This document shows positions 16,725 through 24,586 of a stretch of DNA of 64,000 nucleotides, piece by piece; the first letter of the stretch is position 1, and each line of letters opens with the position of its first letter. The notes below the pieces were generated by a model, which was not told the origin of the DNA, did not search any database, and was given only the letters and a program-made list of their open reading frames with translations. This DNA comes from Neorhizobium sp. JUb45 (GTDB taxonomy: Bacteria; Pseudomonadota; Alphaproteobacteria; Rhizobiales; Rhizobiaceae): contig NZ_SLYW01000006.1 of assembly GCF_004343585.1 (NCBI RefSeq), forward strand, positions 62,001 through 126,000, written 5' to 3'. A program made the position numbers and the translations under genes.

Positions 16725-17204
16725 ATGTCGATATCCATCCGCGAAAAGCTGAAAACCCTCGGGATTGAATTGCCAGCTCCGACTGCGCCGGTCGCCAGCT
16801 ACGTGTCAGTAACGCGAGCGGGCAATCACCTGTTCATATCCGGCCAGATCAGCAAGGCTCCCAATGGCGAAGTCGTTGCTGGAACGCTCGGAAAGGATTG
16901 TTCGGATGAGCAGGGCACCGAGGCAGCACGCGTGGCGGCCATCAATATTCTCGCCCAGATCGCAGCCAACACAGACGGCTCGCTCTCATCCGTGCGGCGT
17001 ATCCTCAAGCTAAGGGTCTATATTGCTGCAACACAAGAATTTGAGGACCATTCCCGGATTGCAAATGGCGCTTCCGACCTGATGGTTGCTGTCTTCGGTG
17101 AGGCTGGCAAACATGCAAGAGCCGCACTCGGAATGAGTTCTCTCCCCGCCGGAGCCGCTGTCGAGATCGACGCGATTGTTGAGCTAGAGGAAAGCAAGTG
17201 CTGA
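16725..17204 (+). CDS. RidA-family (YjgF/YER057c/UK114) protein
   Basis: The 159-residue protein begins after an AAGGAG site at ATG 16725. It is longer than E. coli RidA (about 128) and belongs to the N-extended YjgF-like group, with YVSVTRAGNHLFISGQIS, RILKLRVYIAATQEF and the C-terminal RAALGMSSLPAGAAVEIDAI that carries the active-site Arg. RidA proteins hydrolyse reactive enamine/imine intermediates from PLP enzymes. That fits the next gene, a class V aminotransferase-fold enzyme, whose GTG start overlaps this stop. Confidence 0.85.
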   Translation: MSISIREKLKTLGIELPAPTAPVASYVSVTRAGNHLFISGQISKAPNGEVVAGTLGKDCSDEQGTEAARVAAINILAQIAANTDGSLSSVRRILKLRVYIAATQEFEDHSRIANGASDLMVAVFGEAGKHARAALGMSSLPAGAAVEIDAIVELEESKC

Positions 17205-18394
17205 CAAATACCAGGGTCCAGAGCTTGCGAGCCGCCACCCCGGGCTGCGCTGAACGCGTCCATTTCAACCATGCAGGCGCATCTCTTCCCCCGAAGACTG
17301 TCACCGATGCTGTGATAAGGCACCTGACGCTGGAAGCATCACGAGGCCCGATGGAGGCTGCGGCCATCGTTGCAGATCATATCTCAACCATACGCCTCAA
17401 TGCGGCAAATCTGATCGGGGCCGAGCCAACCGATATCGCATTCGGCTCGTCGGGCTCGGCTGTGTGGGGCATGGTCTTTGCGGCCTTGCCGCCTCTGCGC
17501 CAAGGCGATCGCATTCTTGTCGGCCGGCATGAATGGGGTGGCAATGTCGCAACGATGCAGCGAGCAGTAAGTCGTGCCGGCGCCCGCATTGACGTCATCC
17601 CGTGCCGCCAAGATGGAAGTGTCGACGCGGATGCGCTGGCTGCCATGATCGATGATAAGGTACGCCTGATTTCATTGACCTGGCTCCCAGCAAACGGCGG
17701 TCTGATCAATGATGCTGAAGCCATCGGCAAAATCGCCAAAGCCGCTGGTATTCCCTACATGGTCGACGCCGGGCAAGCGCTGGGTCAGATCCCGATCGAT
17801 GTTGCAAAAGTCGGTTGCGACGTGCTCAAGGCCGCAGGGAGGAAGCATCTGCGCGGACCGCGGGGCACCGCGCTATTGTACATACGGTCGGGGTTTCTGC
17901 ACCACCTAAACCCACCTTTTGTGGACGTAAGCTCTGGTCCGCTCATTAATGGCTTGCCACAACTGCGATCAGACGCGCGCCTGTTCGAAACAGCCGAGAC
18001 GTCAGTCGCGTCGCTGATGGGCGTGGGCGAGGCGATCACACTTGCGTCGGAGGTAGGTGTAACGGAGATTCGTGATCGCATCGGCATGCTTTCAGGAAGG
18101 CTGAGGGAGCGATTACGGCTTGTTCCCGGGGTCGAATTGCATGATCTCGGATCGACGTATTCCGGGCTAGTCTCGTTCACAGTGGAGGGAATCTTAGCAT
18201 CGAGCGTCAGAAACAGCCTCGCCGAAAAAGGCATAAATATCGGTGCGAACGGAGTGTCCTATACGCCATACGACATGACCGCGCGTGGCTTGCAAGAAAT
18301 TGCTCGTGCCTCGGTGAGCTACCTCAATACCGAGGATGAGGTCTCTCATCTCGTCGAGGCGGTCGAAGCAATCGCCCAGACGGCCAAAAGATAG
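17198..18394 (+). CDS. Class V aminotransferase-fold PLP enzyme
   Basis: The 398-residue protein is a fold-type I PLP enzyme of the class V group. It has HFNHAGASLPP at the N-terminus, IAFGSSGSAVWGMVFAA (phosphate loop region), YMVDAGQALGQIPID with the PLP-pyridine Asp190, and the Schiff-base Lys in AAGRKHLRGPRGTALLY (Lys216 by position). The NHAGAS start is typical of cysteine desulfurase/isopenicillin N epimerase-like members. The GTG start at 17198 overlaps the RidA stop. Substrate unknown; the RidA partner suggests an enamine product from beta-elimination or epimerisation chemistry. Confidence 0.85.
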   Translation: MLTNTRVQSLRAATPGCAERVHFNHAGASLPPKTVTDAVIRHLTLEASRGPMEAAAIVADHISTIRLNAANLIGAEPTDIAFGSSGSAVWGMVFAALPPLRQGDRILVGRHEWGGNVATMQRAVSRAGARIDVIPCRQDGSVDADALAAMIDDKVRLISLTWLPANGGLINDAEAIGKIAKAAGIPYMVDAGQALGQIPIDVAKVGCDVLKAAGRKHLRGPRGTALLYIRSGFLHHLNPPFVDVSSGPLINGLPQLRSDARLFETAETSVASLMGVGEAITLASEVGVTEIRDRIGMLSGRLRERLRLVPGVELHDLGSTYSGLVSFTVEGILASSVRNSLAEKGINIGANGVSYTPYDMTARGLQEIARASVSYLNTEDEVSHLVEAVEAIAQTAKR

Positions 18395-18408
18395 ACGGAG
18401 AACGTGCA

Positions 18409-19191
18409 ATGGATCTTGGAATAGCTGGCAAACGGGCAATCGTCTGCGCAAGCTCGAAAGGGCTTGGCAGAGGCGTTGCGGAGAAGCTTGCGGAGGCCGG
18501 CGCCATCGTTACCATCAACGGCCGAAACCGTGAAACACTCAAGGTAACGGCGCATGACATCCAAAAACAAACCAAGTCCGAGGTTCAAATCGTCGTCGCC
18601 GACGTCACCACCGTGGAAGGCCGCGAGGCGCTCCTGGAAGCGGAACCGAATCCGGATATCCTGGTCACCAATGCAGGTGGCCCACCACCGGGCCTCTGGT
18701 CAGACTGGGCGGAGGATGACTGGCTGAATGCCCTCAATGCCAGCATGTTGACGCCGATATTGCTGATGAAAGGGGTCCTGCCAGGGATGATCACCAGGAA
18801 ATGGGGAAGGGTGATCAATATCACCTCGGCATCGGTAAAATCGCCGATCCCCGAACTGGGGCTTTCGAACGCGTCACGCAGCGGGCTCACCGGGTTTGTC
18901 GCAGGAACGGCGAGGCAGGTGGCAAAGCACGGCGTTATCATCAACAATCTTCTTCCCGGTTCACATGAGACCGATCGTACAACGAGTTTTCTGAAGAGGA
19001 CTGCCGCAGAACGAAACATCAGCATTGATGAGGCTCGGCTGGAAGCACATGCGCGCAACCCGACAGGCCGGTTCGGCACGTCAGAGGAGTTTGGTGCGGC
19101 CGCGGCTTTTCTCTGTAGCCAATATGCGGGCTTTATCGTGGGACAGAATCTTATGCTCGATGGCGGGGCGTTCACGTCCACACTTGGATAG
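18409..19191 (+). CDS. Atypical short-chain dehydrogenase lacking the catalytic Tyr/Lys
   Basis: The 260-residue SDR has a good cofactor motif (CASSKGLGRGVAEKLAEAG) and NAG in ILVTNAGGPPPG, and the Ser is present in INITSAS. Where YxxxK is expected it reads LGLSNASRSGL: Ser in place of Tyr and Arg in place of Lys. This LSN-type variant recurs in a subclass of bacterial SDRs annotated as 3-oxoacyl-ACP reductases, so it is likely a real subfamily. It follows the aminotransferase by 14 bases in one operon. Its chemistry is uncertain. Confidence 0.83.
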   Translation: MDLGIAGKRAIVCASSKGLGRGVAEKLAEAGAIVTINGRNRETLKVTAHDIQKQTKSEVQIVVADVTTVEGREALLEAEPNPDILVTNAGGPPPGLWSDWAEDDWLNALNASMLTPILLMKGVLPGMITRKWGRVINITSASVKSPIPELGLSNASRSGLTGFVAGTARQVAKHGVIINNLLPGSHETDRTTSFLKRTAAERNISIDEARLEAHARNPTGRFGTSEEFGAAAAFLCSQYAGFIVGQNLMLDGGAFTSTLG

Positions 19192-19323
19192 GATGGCGAC
19201 GAACGGCCAATCTTCGCCCCAAAGATATTTCAGTTTCCGGCCCCACCGCCTCGCTATCATGGTACCGCAATCTAACGCGGTATTTATATGTTCCGCCTTC
19301 AAATCTCGGAATGGAGAATGAAT

Positions 19324-19617
19324 ATGGATAACCTAGTAAACCAAGTCCGGCTGTCTGGTTTTCTGCGTTGCACGACTGCCGAGGAGGTCGAGATCGTCAA
19401 AGCGTATCTTCCGGATCATCTGCTCTTGACGAAGGCAGAACCGGGTTGTCTCTCATTTGAAGTGTCGCAGACGGAAGATCCTTCCGTCTGGCGTGTCGAG
19501 GAAGTGTTCTCAGATCAAGCAGCTTTTGATTTTCATCAACAGCGCACGCGTGCATCCGCCTGGTTCTCTGCTACGTCAAGGATCGTCAGGGACTACGTAG
19601 TCACTGTATCTCCTTAG
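19324..19617 (+). CDS. Antibiotic biosynthesis monooxygenase (ABM) domain protein
   Basis: A 97-residue ferredoxin-like ABM domain: VRLSGFLRCTTAEEVEIVKA, then LTKAEPGCLSFEVSQTEDPS and WRVEEVFSDQAAFDFHQQRT. Members form dimers and either oxidise quinols and aromatic polyketides or act as small-molecule binding proteins. I chose ATG 19324, 8 bases after GGAG. It is 132 bases after the SDR and on the same strand, so probably last in that operon. Confidence 0.8.
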   Translation: MDNLVNQVRLSGFLRCTTAEEVEIVKAYLPDHLLLTKAEPGCLSFEVSQTEDPSVWRVEEVFSDQAAFDFHQQRTRASAWFSATSRIVRDYVVTVSP

Positions 19618-19731
19618 ATCATCAACTATTCGCTGTTTACAGACATGTTTCACGAACCACCTGGGTGACCGGTTCATATCTCTTCAAGACCATACCTATC
19701 ACACTATCACCAGCAGGTTTGCACACGCGCC

Positions 19732-20484
19732 TCATTCGTCTTGCGCTATATTGCTAAGCGGAGAACTCGTCCCGTCTGAAAATCCCCGGTAGCGTAAATG
19801 GCTTCTGTTCAGATGCGCACGCATCGCTTCCCGGGCCTTCTCCGAGTTGCCTGTGCTGATTGCTTCGCAGATCGCCCGATGTTCCATAACTGTGTTTTGG
19901 ACGTAGTCACCAGTGATCAGCGCCGGATTCAACTCTTTCGAGAACGCCGGCTGCGGCAAAATCTGCAGGCTCATGAGGCTGAAAAATTCGATGAAGGCGC
20001 CGTTGTTGGTCGCTTCCGCGATTGAACGGTGGAAAACGAAATCGAGGTGATCGAGGGCGGCATCGTCATCCAGCGATGCCTCGAACTGACGTGCTGCATT
20101 CCAGATGTTGGATTCCTGCGCCCAAGAACGCCGCACGGCCGCCAGCCCTGCGGCATGCACCTCGAAGGCCATGCGCAGTTCAAGCAGATCCATGAACGAT
20201 GTTTTCAGACGAGACAGGGGAGCAAGTGCGACATCCGCATCGAATGTACCGGGATCGTCCGTTTCCGCGCGTGGCGGCTCCAGCACGAATACGCCGACGC
20301 CATGGCGTGCCTCGACGATGCCATCCGACCGCAGGGCCGATACTGCCTCGCGAATAACCGTTCTGCTGACGCCAAACTGCTGCGACAGCTGGCTGAGCGA
20401 CCCGAGCTTGAAGCCCTTTGCAAGCTGGCTGTCGCTGATGTGGGTCTTTAATGCCCGTATGGTGCGGCCAGTCAATGTATCCAA
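19732..20484 (-). CDS. GntR-family regulator, FadR subfamily
   Basis: The 250-residue protein has a GntR winged helix (FKLGSLSQLSQQFGVSRTVI, REAVSALRSDGIVEARHGVG) and an all-helical FCD effector domain (LLELRMAFEVHAAGLAA, DHLDFVFHRSIAEAT). FadR-type regulators usually sense organic acids and repress nearby catabolic genes. It is divergent from the RidA-ABC-HyuAB-aminotransferase-KdgD cluster, with nested inverted repeats just in front of its start, so it is the likely regulator of that cluster. Confidence 0.9.
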   Translation of the reverse strand: MDTLTGRTIRALKTHISDSQLAKGFKLGSLSQLSQQFGVSRTVIREAVSALRSDGIVEARHGVGVFVLEPPRAETDDPGTFDADVALAPLSRLKTSFMDLLELRMAFEVHAAGLAAVRRSWAQESNIWNAARQFEASLDDDAALDHLDFVFHRSIAEATNNGAFIEFFSLMSLQILPQPAFSKELNPALITGDYVQNTVMEHRAICEAISTGNSEKAREAMRAHLNRSHLRYRGFSDGTSSPLSNIAQDE

Positions 20485-20521
20485 AAGTCACCCGTATCGT
20501 CACGCGCGGTCGGTGCGTATG

Positions 20522-20583
20522 TTTGTCAAATCACCTTAAGGTAGCACGACTTGGCGCAGTGATGCTACCTCCCAATTGACAAA
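20522..20583. promoter_or_regulatory. Nested inverted repeats, candidate GntR operator
   Basis: Outer arms TTTGTCAA (20522-20529) and TTGACAAA (20576-20583) enclose inner arms GGTAGCA (20540-20546) and TGCTACC (20563-20569). The two repeats are almost concentric. They lie 38-99 bases upstream of the GntR start. Confidence 0.5.
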
Positions 20584-20937
20584 TTCCTTTAAAGAGTGCG
20601 CACTCCTGAATTTGGTTTGGGTTTTCCGTCTGAATTGCAGCGGCTAATCCATTTTTCTCAAAAAATATAATTTTGGCTGTCCGCTGCCTGCGGGCGTTAT
20701 TCCGGTGGTGATGCCGTGAAATAATTCATTTAAAACAATGTTTTAGGCCGCATCTCATTGAGTTGTCGACAAAGAGATACCATCACTAGAATGGATATTG
20801 ACAAGAGATAGTATTTCAATAATCTCAGGGCATAAGAAGTGAACAAACGACCAGCCTGAGAAAATTGTATGGCGATTTGTTCCGGGAACGTGGTTCGCGC
20901 TTACGGCGCGTTCAATAAAATCAGATGGAAAGCTGCT
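20584..20937. other. Promoter region of the importer/HyuAB cluster
   Basis: About 350 bases without a gene, richer in A and T than the flanks. A perfect 10-bp palindrome TTGTCGACAA (20763-20772) and a repeated GAGATA (20774 and about 20805) are visible and could be regulatory. The first gene begins at 20938. Confidence 0.45.
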
Positions 20938-21411
20938 ATGAGTGTCGTCGCCGCACGTCTCTCCGAGCGGGGCATCGTATTGCCTTCAATTGCCCCGGCT
21001 TCAGGAAACTACATCTCCCATAGGCTCGTCGGAAGCCTTTTGTTCGTATCGGGCCAGATCCCCAGGATTGATGGTGTCGAGCATTATGTCGGTGTCGTCG
21101 GACAGGAGATCTCGCCTGAGGACGGCTACAAGGCCGCCCGCCTTTGCGCGCTTAACATTGTTGCGCGGGTGAGGGCGGCGTTGGATGGAGATCTTGATCG
21201 TGTCGTCGCCTGCGTCCAACTGCGCGGTTTCGTCAATGCACCTGCGGATTTCAAAGGTCATCCGGCTGTGATCGATGGCGCCTCCGATCTTCTGGTGGAG
21301 GTTTTTGGAGGCAAGGGTCGCCATGTGCGCACGGCACTCGGCGCCGGATCGTTGCCGCGCGGATCGTCGGTCGAGGTCGATGCCATTTTCGAAGTCGCAC
21401 CAAAAGCCTGA
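20938..21411 (+). CDS. RidA-family protein (second copy)
   Basis: The 157-residue RidA-like protein resembles the one at 16725 in length and layout: SHRLVGSLLFVSGQIPRIDG, VVACVQLRGFVNAPADFKGH and RTALGAGSLPRGSSVEVDAI with the active-site Arg. Start ATG 20938 is preceded by GGAAAG. It is first in a long operon with an ABC importer, HyuA/HyuB and an aminotransferase. A role in hydrolysing imine or enamine intermediates of that pathway is likely. Confidence 0.84.
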   Translation: MSVVAARLSERGIVLPSIAPASGNYISHRLVGSLLFVSGQIPRIDGVEHYVGVVGQEISPEDGYKAARLCALNIVARVRAALDGDLDRVVACVQLRGFVNAPADFKGHPAVIDGASDLLVEVFGGKGRHVRTALGAGSLPRGSSVEVDAIFEVAPKA

Positions 21412-21433
21412 CAACAAAAAAGGGGAACTGGCC

Positions 21434-22189
21434 ATGAACGGGACCAGCATGTCGGAAAAAGCCATCGCCATGAGCGGCGTCAACAAGTGGTACGGCCACC
21501 TGCAGGTGCTGAAGGGCATCGACCTTGAGGTCGGTCGCGGCGAACATATCGTCCTTTGCGGTCCATCCGGTTCGGGCAAGTCCACCCTCATTCGCTGCAT
21601 CAATCATCTTGAGGAAATCCAGGAGGGCAGTATCGCCGTCAATGGTACCACGCTCAGCCAGAAGGGCAGCAATGCGGATCACATCCGTCGCGATGTCGGC
21701 ATGGTTTTCCAGCAGTTCAATCTTTTCCCGCATTTGACGGTGCTGCAGAACTGCATGCTGGCGCAACGCCGCGTGCGCAAGGCGTCCGCAGCCGAGGCGA
21801 AGGAAAAGGCAATGCGTCATCTGGATCGGGTGCACATTGCCGAGCAGGCCGAAAAATACCCCGCCCAGCTCTCCGGTGGACAGCAGCAGCGCGTGGCGAT
21901 CGCCAGGGCGCTCTGCATGGATCCGCAGATCATGCTGTTCGACGAGCCGACATCGGCGCTCGATCCGGAAATGGTCAAGGAAGTGCTCGACACGATGATC
22001 TCGCTGGCCGATGACGGCATCACGATGATCTGCGTGACGCATGAAATGGGCTTCGCCCGCGCGGTCGCGCATCGCGTCATCTTCATGGATCGCGGCGAGA
22101 TCATCGAAAGCGCCAAGCCGGACGTGTTCTTCAGCAATCCTGCCCATGAGCGCACCAAGACTTTCCTTGGCCAGATTCTCAATCATTGA
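21434..22189 (+). CDS. Polar amino-acid ABC transporter ATP-binding protein
   Basis: This 251-residue ATPase of the GlnQ/HisP type has Walker A GPSGSGKST, Q-loop in MVFQQFNLFPHLTVLQN, signature LSGGQQQRVAIARAL, Walker B IMLFDEPTSALDPEM and the switch His in CVTHEMGFA. The start at 21434 follows AGGGGA. It works with the two permeases and the binding protein directly downstream to import a polar amino acid-like compound. Confidence 0.93.
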   Translation: MNGTSMSEKAIAMSGVNKWYGHLQVLKGIDLEVGRGEHIVLCGPSGSGKSTLIRCINHLEEIQEGSIAVNGTTLSQKGSNADHIRRDVGMVFQQFNLFPHLTVLQNCMLAQRRVRKASAAEAKEKAMRHLDRVHIAEQAEKYPAQLSGGQQQRVAIARALCMDPQIMLFDEPTSALDPEMVKEVLDTMISLADDGITMICVTHEMGFARAVAHRVIFMDRGEIIESAKPDVFFSNPAHERTKTFLGQILNH

Positions 22190-22199
22190 GGCGCGGCTG

Positions 22200-22868
22200 A
22201 TGAATTATACTTTCGATTTCACCCCCGTCCTTGCCGCATGGCCATCGCTTCTCGACGGCATCATCGGCACGCTGAGAATGTCGTCCCTGTCGATGGTCTT
22301 CGGCCTCAGCCTCGGCATCGTCTTCATGATGATGCGGATGAGCAAGAACAAGGCGCTGCGGGCCATCGCCATCGGTTATATCGAGCTGATCCGCAACACG
22401 CCGATCCTCGTGCAGGTCTTCTTCGTTTTCTTCGGCATGCCGGCACTTGGCATCCGGCTGAGCGGCGAACAGGCAGCGATCCTAGCCATGACGCTCAACT
22501 GTGCGGCCTATGCGGCGGAGATCGTGCGCGGCGGCGTCCAGTCGATACGACCAGGACAGTTCGAGGCGGGCAGGGCGCTCGGCATGCATGCGATCGATAT
22601 CTACCGGTTCATCGTGTTCCGGCCGGCGATCAGGGCGGTCTATCCGGCTTTGTGCAGCCAGTTCATTCTGATGATGCTGAATTCCAGCCTGATGTCGTCG
22701 GTCTCTGCCGAGGAACTGACCTATTTCGCCCAGACGCTGGATTCCCAGACCTTCCGCAGCTTCGAGATCTATCTCACGCTCGGCGTCATCTACCTGGCAA
22801 TGTCGCAGTTCTTCTCAATCGCTCTCGGCATGATCGGCCGGGTCTATTTCTCCTATCCGGCAAAGTGA
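22200..22868 (+). CDS. Amino-acid ABC transporter permease (HisM/GlnP type)
   Basis: A 222-residue inner-membrane permease with about five spans. It has the PILVQVFFVFFGMPALGI segment and the EAA cytoplasmic loop (EAGRALGMHAIDIYRFIVFR) that docks on the ATPase. It starts at ATG 22200, ten bases after the ATPase stop, and pairs with the next permease. Confidence 0.92.
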   Translation: MNYTFDFTPVLAAWPSLLDGIIGTLRMSSLSMVFGLSLGIVFMMMRMSKNKALRAIAIGYIELIRNTPILVQVFFVFFGMPALGIRLSGEQAAILAMTLNCAAYAAEIVRGGVQSIRPGQFEAGRALGMHAIDIYRFIVFRPAIRAVYPALCSQFILMMLNSSLMSSVSAEELTYFAQTLDSQTFRSFEIYLTLGVIYLAMSQFFSIALGMIGRVYFSYPAK

Positions 22869-22877
22869 GGCACTGCG

Positions 22878-23528
22878 ATGATCCGTCAGTTTGGTTCCGG
22901 AGAATTCCTCTTTCTGCTTGAAGGCGCGCGTTGGACCGTTGTGCTTTCACTTCTCGCCTTCTTTTTCGGCGGCATGCTCGGTCTCGCCGTTGCACTCGGC
23001 CGCACCGGCAAATGGAAATGGCTACGCATCCTGACGGCCACCTATATCCAGATCTTTCAGGGCACGCCGCTGCTGGTGCAGCTGTTCTTCGTCTATTTCG
23101 GCCTGCCGCTCCTGGGCTTCAAGGTGGATGTCTGGGTGGCGCTGACCATCGGCCTGTCGCTTCACACCAGCGCGTTTCTCGGCGAAATCTGGCGCGGCAG
23201 CATCCAGGCGGTGCCGGATGGCCAGAGCGAGGCGGCCCGCGCGCTCGGCATCGGCTACATGCACCGGATGGTGGATGTCGTCCTGCCGCAGGCATTCCGC
23301 ATCGGTCTGCCGGCCACGATCAGCTTTCTCGTCAACCTGATCAAGGGCACGGCGCTGGCCGCGCTGCTCGGGATGACGGAACTGACCCGGTCGGGTCAGC
23401 TGATGGCCAACATCACGTTTCAGCCGCTGCAGGTCTACGGGGCGGTCGCACTCATCTACTTCATCATCTGCGTACCCCTGACCTATTGCAGTGCACGCAT
23501 CGAGCGGCGTCTCAACACCGCGCGATAA
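22878..23528 (+). CDS. Amino-acid ABC transporter permease (HisM/GlnP type)
   Basis: The 216-residue second permease has FQGTPLLVQLFFVYFGLPLL and the EAA loop SEAARALGIGYMHRMVDVVL. It lies 9 bases after the first permease. Two different permeases plus one ATPase is the normal heterodimeric layout of the polar amino-acid family. Confidence 0.92.
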   Translation: MIRQFGSGEFLFLLEGARWTVVLSLLAFFFGGMLGLAVALGRTGKWKWLRILTATYIQIFQGTPLLVQLFFVYFGLPLLGFKVDVWVALTIGLSLHTSAFLGEIWRGSIQAVPDGQSEAARALGIGYMHRMVDVVLPQAFRIGLPATISFLVNLIKGTALAALLGMTELTRSGQLMANITFQPLQVYGAVALIYFIICVPLTYCSARIERRLNTAR

Positions 23529-23569
23529 AACAAGAACGCATGCCAAAAAAACCAACCAGAGGTGACCAT

Positions 23570-24415
23570 ATGTTCAATACAGCATTGACCGTTTCGCGTT
23601 CGAAAGTTTTGGGCGGCCTTGCCGCCATGCTTCTGGCCGCAACCTCCTTTGCGACAGCCGCACTGGCGGTGACGCCGGAGGAAATCAAGGCCAAGGGTAC
23701 CGCCACGATCGGCGTGCAGATGGACCAGTTCCCGTGGGGCTTCATCGGTGCGAAAGGCGAAAATGACGGCTTCGATATCGATATCGCCAAGCTGATCGCC
23801 AAGGAGCTCGGTGTCGAGGTCAAATTCGAGCGCATTACCGGCCAGAACCGCATTCCGCTGCTGGTCAACGGCAATGTCGACTTCCTCGTCCCCTCGATGA
23901 CGATTACCGAGGAGCGTGCCAAGGTCATCCAGTACGCCATTCCCTATTCGTCGAACGACATCACTGTCTGGGGCAAGACGGATGCGGATATCAAGGCAAA
24001 CGAGGATCTCTCGAAATTCGTGATCGGCGTCAATCGCGGAAGTGCCTTCGAACCGCTGCTGGTCAAGGTTGCGCCGAAAGACACTCAGATCAAGCGCTTT
24101 GATGATGACGCGACGACCGTTCAGGCGCTTCTGTCCGGTCAGGTCGATGCCATTCTGGGAAGTGTCACTTATGGTCTCGTCATCAAGGAGACCGGCAACG
24201 ATGCGCAGTTCGGGCGCAAATACAAGGTTTCCGACAATTTCCAGGGCATGGCTGTTCGCAAGGGTGACCAGGAAATGCTCGATTTTCTCAACGATTTCGT
24301 CGCCCGCCATACCGCTGACGGCACGCTGGACGCCCTCTACAAGAAGTGGATCGGCGTAGACCGTGCGAAACTTCCGACAACGCTGCCGGGCGTCGATTTC
24401 ACAGGCAAGCAGTAA
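23570..24415 (+). CDS. ABC transporter periplasmic binding protein
   Basis: The 281-residue family 3 solute-binding protein starts after GAGGTGACCAT. It has a signal peptide of about 36 residues (LGGLAAMLLAATSFATAALA, cleavage near ALA-VTP). The mature part has GTATIGVQMDQFPWGFIG, GFDIDIAKLIAKELGV and NVDFLVPSMTITEERAKVIQ. This type binds polar amino acids or opine-like compounds. The ligand is not known; the next genes suggest a cyclic amide or its product. Confidence 0.9.
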   Translation: MFNTALTVSRSKVLGGLAAMLLAATSFATAALAVTPEEIKAKGTATIGVQMDQFPWGFIGAKGENDGFDIDIAKLIAKELGVEVKFERITGQNRIPLLVNGNVDFLVPSMTITEERAKVIQYAIPYSSNDITVWGKTDADIKANEDLSKFVIGVNRGSAFEPLLVKVAPKDTQIKRFDDDATTVQALLSGQVDAILGSVTYGLVIKETGNDAQFGRKYKVSDNFQGMAVRKGDQEMLDFLNDFVARHTADGTLDALYKKWIGVDRAKLPTTLPGVDFTGKQ

Positions 24416-24431
24416 ATAACAGCGCCAAGGC

Positions 24432-24521
24432 CCTGCGCGGTCACCAGCCGCGGCCGCGCAGGACGGCACAAACATCAACAACTGAAGAGCTTTTGGCCCC
24501 CGCCGCTTCGCGCGGGCGGGG
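24432..24521 (+). promoter_or_regulatory. Two GC-rich stem-loops between binding protein and hyuA
   Basis: CCTGCGCGG (24432-24440) pairs with CCGCGCAGG (24454-24462), a 9-bp perfect stem. CCCCGCC (24498-24504) pairs with GGCGGGG (24515-24521). They occupy the 171-bp gap in an otherwise tight operon. Such structures commonly stabilise the binding-protein mRNA or partly terminate transcription. Confidence 0.5.
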
Positions 24522-24586
24522 ACAGGCCTCTGCACGCCGAAAACCGGGTTTTCAGGCAGGGCGCAACAATAGCTCGCTTACGGAGC

